From Microcaldota archaeon (lineage in GTDB: Archaea; Micrarchaeota; Micrarchaeia; Micrarchaeales; Micrarchaeaceae): a stretch of 53,515 nt of DNA. Under the pieces are notes generated by a model. It was not told where the DNA came from and did no database searches. It saw only the letters and a program-made list of their open reading frames with translations. The stretch covers positions 1-53,515 of the forward strand of contig JAKATK010000011.1 in NCBI GenBank assembly GCA_021827995.1, given 5' to 3'. Below, one piece after another: positions 49,677 to 53,515 of this stretch. The first letter of the stretch is position 1. Every line of letters starts with the position of its first letter. A program made the translations under genes and the position numbers.

Positions 49677-49749
49677 TGCGGGTACCGGGATTTGAACCCG
49701 GGTTATAGCCTTGGGAAGGCCATGTCCTACCAGGCTAGACTATGCCCGC
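49677..49749 (-). tRNA. tRNA-Gly (CCC)
   Basis: Reverse-strand cloverleaf: acceptor GCGGGCA/TACCCGC with a C6-A67 mismatch; D stem GTCT/GGAC; anticodon stem TGGCC/GGCTA with loop TTCCCAA (anticodon CCC); T arm CCGGG-TTCAAAT-CCCGG; discriminator A; no encoded CCA. Promoter AAATAAATTTAAC (about 49775-49785) is 31 nt upstream. The acceptor mismatch could be a real C-A pair or be repaired by editing. Confidence 0.9.
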
Positions 49750-49774
49750 GCACTCCAGACTTTGTAGCGCGCTG

Positions 49775-49785
49775 TTAAATTTATT
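49775..49785 (-). promoter_or_regulatory. TATA element of tRNA-Gly
   Basis: Reverse-strand AATAAATTTAA, centre about 31 nt from the tRNA 5' end. The same AT block also reads as a TATA in the forward direction. Confidence 0.55.
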
Positions 49786-49901
49786 TGCACACACATGCCG
49801 CTTCAACTATTGGCATGGCTTGCGAGGATGGCTACGCGGGCACAATCGTCGGATCTGCTGCGCGGAGATGCCATGTCAGTGCAGAAAGCCGATGAAAACC
49901 G

Positions 49902-49909
49902 CTATAAGC
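49902..49909 (+). promoter_or_regulatory. TATA-like element of the MTA phosphorylase gene
   Basis: CTATAAGC, centred about 31 nt before ATG 49937; a GGTGAT Shine-Dalgarno at 49928-49933 also precedes the ATG. Confidence 0.5.
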
Positions 49910-49936
49910 TTTCTTTGGAAAGCCAATGGTGATTGC

Positions 49937-50734
49937 ATGGGGAGCAGGATAGGGATAATAGGCGGGTCTGGCCTCTACTCGCTGTTGGAGAAGGACGAGA
50001 AGGTCGATGTCAAGAGCGATTACGGTAAGCCTAGTGGCGTGGCGCTGGGCACCATGGCCGGCAGGAACGTCGCCTTCATACCGCGGCACGGACCCAGGCA
50101 CACTATGCCTCCGCACCTCGTGCCTTACAGGGCCAACATCGATGCCATGGGCAAGGTAGACGTCAAACGGATAATAGCGACAAACGCTGTAGGCTCCCTC
50201 AAGGAGTCGTACAAGCCCGGCGACTTCGTCCTTTTTGACCAGTTCTTCAACGCGACTTCAGGCAGGCAGGACACATTCTTCGAAGGCTCACCGGTGACCC
50301 ACGTCGGCATGGCAGAGCCCTACTGCCCGGAGATGAGGCGCGTAGCAGCAGGTGCCGCCAAGAAGCTCGGCCTGCGCCACCACGAGTACGGTACAGTCGT
50401 AGTCATAAACGGGCCGAGATACTCTACCAGGGCAGAGTCGAGGTTCTTCGGTGCTATGGGCTTCGAGACGATCAACATGACGCAGTATCCTGAGGTGGCG
50501 CTGGCCAGGGAGCGCGCCATGTGCTACCTTGGCATAGGCTTCGTGACCGACTATGATGTCGGCCTGGCAGGCAACCCGAAGGTGAAGCCGGTGAGCACGG
50601 ACGAGGTGCAGAGGACATTCGGTCGAAGCATAGAGAAGGTCAAGAGCCTTATCACGATGATAATAGAGTCGCTGCCGGAAACGCGTTCTTGCGGCTGCTC
50701 GCACGCGCTCGACGGTGCGGCCATATCACCGTAG
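49937..50734 (+). CDS. mtnP: S-methyl-5'-thioadenosine phosphorylase (PNP/MTAP family)
   Basis: A 265-residue nucleoside phosphorylase: IGIIGGSGLYSLL, phosphate-site PRHGPRHTMPPH, RANIDAM, VINGPRYSTRAES and NMTQYPEVALARE, the MTAP-subfamily signature. It cleaves methylthioadenosine with phosphate for methionine/adenine salvage. The C-terminus carries CGCSHAL, a C-x-C pair seen in archaeal MTAPs as stabilising disulfide cysteines. ATG 49937 follows GGTGATTGC; the longer upstream frame is not used. Adenine salvage also needs a phosphoribosyltransferase; one is encoded at 51610-52206. Confidence 0.92.
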   Translation: MGSRIGIIGGSGLYSLLEKDEKVDVKSDYGKPSGVALGTMAGRNVAFIPRHGPRHTMPPHLVPYRANIDAMGKVDVKRIIATNAVGSLKESYKPGDFVLFDQFFNATSGRQDTFFEGSPVTHVGMAEPYCPEMRRVAAGAAKKLGLRHHEYGTVVVINGPRYSTRAESRFFGAMGFETINMTQYPEVALARERAMCYLGIGFVTDYDVGLAGNPKVKPVSTDEVQRTFGRSIEKVKSLITMIIESLPETRSCGCSHALDGAAISP

Positions 50735-50786
50735 AAAGCTGAAAGCAGTTAAATATCGCGAGGGGTAAAAGCGAATGGTGGATTGC

Positions 50787-51017
50787 GTGGCCAGCAAGCT
50801 CAAGGAGATGAGGCTGACGAGGGACCTGCTTGATAAATGCAGGGCCGACCTCCACGGCGTGGTGTACGACACTACGCTGTCTTATTACCTGAGCAAGAAC
50901 GATGCGAAGGCGCTGGGCCGCGCCTGGAGCACCATAGTCAAGGTAGAGAACCGGCTCGATGCAAGGATAGGTGCGGAGGCGAGGAAGCAGCGCGCCAAGA
51001 AAGGGTCCGGTACGTGA
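50787..51017 (+). CDS. Small helical protein upstream of the Mut7-C RNase
   Basis: A 76-residue basic helical protein (MASKLKEMRLTRDLLDKC...). No family recognised. GTG 50787 is preceded by GGTGGATTGC, the same arrangement as the GGTGATTGC before mtnP; the in-frame ATG 50775 is the alternative. A TTAAATAT element near 50748-50755 lies about 35 nt upstream. Its stop overlaps the next GTG (GTGA), so it is coupled to the RNase gene, and it may be its regulator or substrate-binding partner. Confidence 0.6.
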   Translation: MASKLKEMRLTRDLLDKCRADLHGVVYDTTLSYYLSKNDAKALGRAWSTIVKVENRLDARIGAEARKQRAKKGSGT

Positions 51018-51613
51018 CCGAGCGACCCAGAGGCAAGCGGCGACCGGCGAGGGCCGGAACAGACGCGAAGGCTGGCAGAGCTCGGGCAATCGGGGCAGGC
51101 AAGAAGAAGGCCGAGGCCGGCCACAGGCTCGTTGCGGACGTGATGCTAGCCAAGGTGGCCCGTTGGCTCAGGCTCGCGGGCATAGAGATAGAGGACGCGC
51201 CGGCAGGCGACGACACTGGCGCACTGAGGCGCGCCAAGAGGACGCACGCGACGCTGCTCACCAGCGATGTCGAGCTTTTTGCAATGGCGAAGAAACACGG
51301 CGTGCAGGCCCTGCTCATAGACCAGAAGGACCTTGACGGCCAGTTGGCGTACGCTGTGAGGTCCCTGGGGCTGCGGGTAGAGTCTGAACCTGAGAACGCC
51401 TTGTGCTCGGTGTGCGGCAGCCGTCTCCGCGTAGTGGGCAAGGAAACGGCGATGAGACACGGCATTGATAGCAACATAGCCGACAGGTACGATAAGTTCT
51501 ACCTGTGCGGTGGCTGCGGAAAGGTCTATTGGCGGGGCACGCACTGGCAGCGCATAGTAGACAGGCTCGAGAGGATCAAGAGGCTAGCGGCTATGCAGCA
51601 GAAAGACGGCTAA
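51014..51613 (+). CDS. Mut7-C RNase domain protein (PIN-like) with zinc ribbon
   Basis: A 199-residue protein. A basic Arg/Lys-rich N-terminus precedes the PIN-like domain (VADVMLAKVARWLRLAG, then DDTGALRRA, LLTSDVELFAMAKK and LLIDQKDLDGQL), which has acidic residues for metal. The C-terminal zinc ribbon is LCSVCGSRLR...LCGGCGKVYW with two C-x2-C knuckles. This domain order is typical of Mut7-C (DUF82) RNases; the RNA substrate is unknown. The GTG start is coupled to the small upstream ORF (GTGA). It converges on the phosphoribosyltransferase with a 4-nt overlap. Confidence 0.87.
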   Translation: MTERPRGKRRPARAGTDAKAGRARAIGAGKKKAEAGHRLVADVMLAKVARWLRLAGIEIEDAPAGDDTGALRRAKRTHATLLTSDVELFAMAKKHGVQALLIDQKDLDGQLAYAVRSLGLRVESEPENALCSVCGSRLRVVGKETAMRHGIDSNIADRYDKFYLCGGCGKVYWRGTHWQRIVDRLERIKRLAAMQQKDG

Positions 51614-52206
51614 TCCTGCCCATGCGCGGGCCCGAAGCGCTTGTCCATGAAGCGCATGCCAGACCTGTTGCCGGTGCGCGCGAAGTTGCGCCTTGTCTCG
51701 TGCTCCTCGTAATCGAATATTACCCAGGTCGAGTTGCTCACAGTGAACGCATAGTAGTCAGGCCTGATTATCGACTTGGGCTTCATGCCGAAGGTGCATA
51801 TGACTAGGTCTGAGCGGTCCTTGCGCCGCACGCTCTGCGCTATGGCGCTTAGCGTCTTGCCTGTGTCAGCTATGTCATCTACTAGGAGCAGGTAGCCCTC
51901 GGAGCTCACCCTCGGTATCGTCCCTATCCTGAGCTTGGACGATGGCATGTTGCTCCTCGTGTAGTAGCTGGCGCTTATGCCGTGGAGCTCGCGCACGCCC
52001 AGGGCGTCGCTTAGAAGCCTGGCTATGACCATGCCACCGCGCTGGACGTAGACGATGGCGCTAGGCCTGCCGCGATCGCGCAGTATCCTAGAGGCAATCC
52101 TCGCGGTGTAGTGCTTCATCTGGTCGAAGCCGATCACTACGAACCTCTTCTTGCCCAGGTCGAAGACTAGGGCCTGGTCCTGCGGAAGGGACGGCTTTGC
52201 CACCAT
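51610..52206 (-). CDS. Type I phosphoribosyltransferase
   Basis: A 198-residue PRTase: YVQRGGMVIARLLSDALG (pyrophosphate loop region) and the PRPP loop LLLVDDIADTGKTL. The fold matches hypoxanthine/xanthine/guanine-type or Gcp-like PRTases of archaea; the base specificity cannot be read. ATG 52206 lies 25 nt from a TATA element (reverse-strand TTTTATT, 52228-52234), so the in-frame upstream codons are rejected. It could take the adenine or guanine released by salvage enzymes such as mtnP. Confidence 0.85.
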   Translation of the reverse strand: MVAKPSLPQDQALVFDLGKKRFVVIGFDQMKHYTARIASRILRDRGRPSAIVYVQRGGMVIARLLSDALGVRELHGISASYYTRSNMPSSKLRIGTIPRVSSEGYLLLVDDIADTGKTLSAIAQSVRRKDRSDLVICTFGMKPKSIIRPDYYAFTVSNSTWVIFDYEEHETRRNFARTGNRSGMRFMDKRFGPAHGQD

Positions 52207-52227
52207 GCGATTAGATGCCAGCTCAGG

Positions 52228-52234
52228 AATAAAA
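52228..52234 (-). promoter_or_regulatory. TATA element of the phosphoribosyltransferase
   Basis: Reverse-strand TTTTATT, centred 25 nt before ATG 52206, the leaderless distance. Confidence 0.6.
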
Positions 52235-52338
52235 CCCTTTTGCTGTTGGCCAGTACAGAACGGCAACATTCCTGAATGGAGGAAATTGGGTGCAAGTTAG
52301 CTTTCCGTGGCGCGGGCGCCCTGGGTTCTGAGCTCGAT

Positions 52339-53515
52339 TCACTGCACAGAGCCGAAACTGTAGCCTGGCATCACGCCATTGGGCGGGTAGGCACGGATGC
52401 GAAGCCATTGGACTGTTGTTGTCCCGCTTGCTGCATTTTGGACCTGTCCTCCTATAACTAAAGAGGACGGAGCGGCCCCACCTGAAAGGGATGCGTCTAG
52501 TACATAATTTTCATAGAAATAAGTTGTAGGATTCGTAAAGTACCATGAGTTTATTCCAGTATTCGGCGCATTGATGTTCTCATAGGAAGTACCAACCTGC
52601 AGTTGCCACTGGCTGCCGTAACATCCGGTATTATCTCCAAGCTGGGCGTGGTATGCGTTAAATGGGTTGTTAAGCGCATCCCCGCCGCCCCATACAACCA
52701 TGCCCCAGTTGCATCCTCCAGCCTGAGCCCAAGATGTGATGTAAGCATCTTCAATGAACGGGATCTGCGTGGTTGTCGAATATCCGACATATCCCGCAGA
52801 AGCGCTTGATGCTGCCGTGACCGAAAGCCCATCGCTCACGATATAATTTTGATTGAAGGCAGACCAGCTACCAGGCAAACCTGGCCCTGAAAAGTTCCAG
52901 TAGTTGTTGAAGACGTTCGCCCCGTTGTCGTACTGTGCGTAAGTTTGGCTGATCTGCGGCGCTTCGCCTGCGATTGAACCATCGAACTCCGAACCTGCAC
53001 CGCTTGTGGGCCCGAAGACCATGTATATGTTCTCGCCGCTGGTCTCGCCGTTAGGCAGCTTTACCCAGAAGATCGCCTGCGACGACGATGGCGAGCATGC
53101 GGTCTCGGGGCAGCCCTCGAGCCAGGAGTCGAGACTATTACCAGGGCCACACGTCGGGTCCGTGCAGAATCTTATGTTCCCTAGGTCGCTGGATTCGTAC
53201 GCCAAATAAGTCGAGGGCGCGAACGTTATGTTCTGCTGGAACTGCCCGCTTATCTGGGTAGCGGGATGCAGGGTTATCTGCACGTAAGGTGATGTCACTG
53301 TGAGCGTATATACTGTACTGTTCGTGGCACCTGTGAGCGCATTGGTGCCTGTCACCGTGATCGGGTAACTGCCCGGCTGCGCCGACGCGGTGGCGCTTAT
53401 CGACAGGATGCTTGTGCACGTTGGATCTGGCCTGCACGACATCGGCTTGAACGTTTTCGTTATGGTGGGCGGCGCGGTATCCGACAGCGTCACTACGTTG
53501 GCGTTGTTGGATATC
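52339..53515 (-). CDS. DUF2341-type surface protein, 5' end beyond the window
   Basis: The frame is open through the right edge; about 391 residues are visible. It contains an Ig/cadherin-like beta module (SISATASAQPGSYPITVTG), then ITFAPSTYLAYESSDLGNIRF and GEAPQISQTYAQYDNGANVF, which match the paralogue at 3661-5466 in order and spacing, and ends IRAYPPNGVMPGYSFGSVQ as that protein ends IRFRAYPPGGTMPTQAFGALQ-like. It is presumably also surface-anchored through an N-terminal pilin-type signal not visible here. Cys pairs (CTDPTCGPG, CPETACSP) suggest disulfides. Confidence 0.8.
   Translation of the reverse strand, partial: ISNNANVVTLSDTAPPTITKTFKPMSCRPDPTCTSILSISATASAQPGSYPITVTGTNALTGATNSTVYTLTVTSPYVQITLHPATQISGQFQQNITFAPSTYLAYESSDLGNIRFCTDPTCGPGNSLDSWLEGCPETACSPSSSQAIFWVKLPNGETSGENIYMVFGPTSGAGSEFDGSIAGEAPQISQTYAQYDNGANVFNNYWNFSGPGLPGSWSAFNQNYIVSDGLSVTAASSASAGYVGYSTTTQIPFIEDAYITSWAQAGGCNWGMVVWGGGDALNNPFNAYHAQLGDNTGCYGSQWQLQVGTSYENINAPNTGINSWYFTNPTTYFYENYVLDASLSGGAAPSSLVIGGQVQNAASGTTTVQWLRIRAYPPNGVMPGYSFGSVQ

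Noticed and set aside
49814-49894. 26-codon ORF between tRNA-Gly and mtnP
   Set aside because: Very short, no homologue recognised, and located in the mtnP promoter region; probably chance.
1-53515. CRISPR arrays or cas genes
   Set aside because: No regularly spaced repeats of 24-40 bp and no Cas motifs were seen; the repeated words in the element are too short and irregular.

Overview
The window reads as a chromosomal segment of a small archaeon, most likely a DPANN/Micrarchaeota (ARMAN-type) genome. Support: genes are densely packed with ATGA/TGATG/GTGA stop-start overlaps; archaeal information-processing genes are present (RFC small subunit, Rad50 with a CPVC zinc hook, ERCC4-type nuclease, a probable Cgi121, a RIO-type kinase, Dpo4-like polymerase); many genes have a TATA box 25-31 nt upstream of the start codon (leaderless transcripts), while others carry a GGTGAT-like Shine-Dalgarno; and a secreted protein starts with the class III (type IV pilin-like) signal SAMEYLMTYGWAILIIA, which I associate with this group. 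The lineage is an inference.

Layout. 0.2-5.5 kb: site-2 protease, Rad50, a small membrane protein and a large pilin-signal DUF2341-type surface protein. 5.9-11 kb: a heptose/nucleotide-sugar cluster (gmhB, gmhA, a heptose-7-phosphate-type GHMP kinase and three SDR epimerase/dehydratases). 11-16 kb: secreted protein, ClC exchanger, DUF460-type RuvC-fold protein, tandem KaiC-like ATPases. 16.2-16.7 kb: TnpB C-terminal relic. 16.9-25.4 kb: membrane HerA/VirB4-like ATPase, Cgi121-like protein, RIO kinase, ERCC4 nuclease, polytopic membrane protein, thioredoxin reductase, DinB. 25.5-31.3 kb: MEMO family protein and a five-gene operon holding ATP sulfurylase (cysD, cysN), then an RHH regulator and a peroxiredoxin. 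31.3-33.0 kb: unknown beta-rich protein and RFC.

33.08-41.17 kb is an integrated mobile element. It is bounded by a perfect 76-bp direct repeat that contains the 3' part of a tRNA-Pro gene, and it starts with a tyrosine integrase. It then carries a GC-rich string of hairpins and an AT-rich cargo in three transcription units: an AIPR protein with an N-terminal restriction-nuclease-like motif, a DpnII-family endonuclease with an N4/N6 methyltransferase, and a ParB/sulfiredoxin-fold HTH protein with an unrecognised partner. This looks like a mobile defence island and is the strongest candidate for an undescribed system.

41.2-53.5 kb returns to host-like composition: a ZIP transporter with altered metal-site residues, hemerythrin, a DUF488/uracil-glycosylase pair, an AhpD-like protein, two tandem proteasome-like Ntn hydrolases of unfamiliar type, a membrane protein with an HTH regulator, an FNR-like flavoprotein, peroxiredoxin, tRNA-Gly, MTA phosphorylase, a Mut7-C RNase, a phosphoribosyltransferase, and a second DUF2341-type surface protein cut by the window edge.
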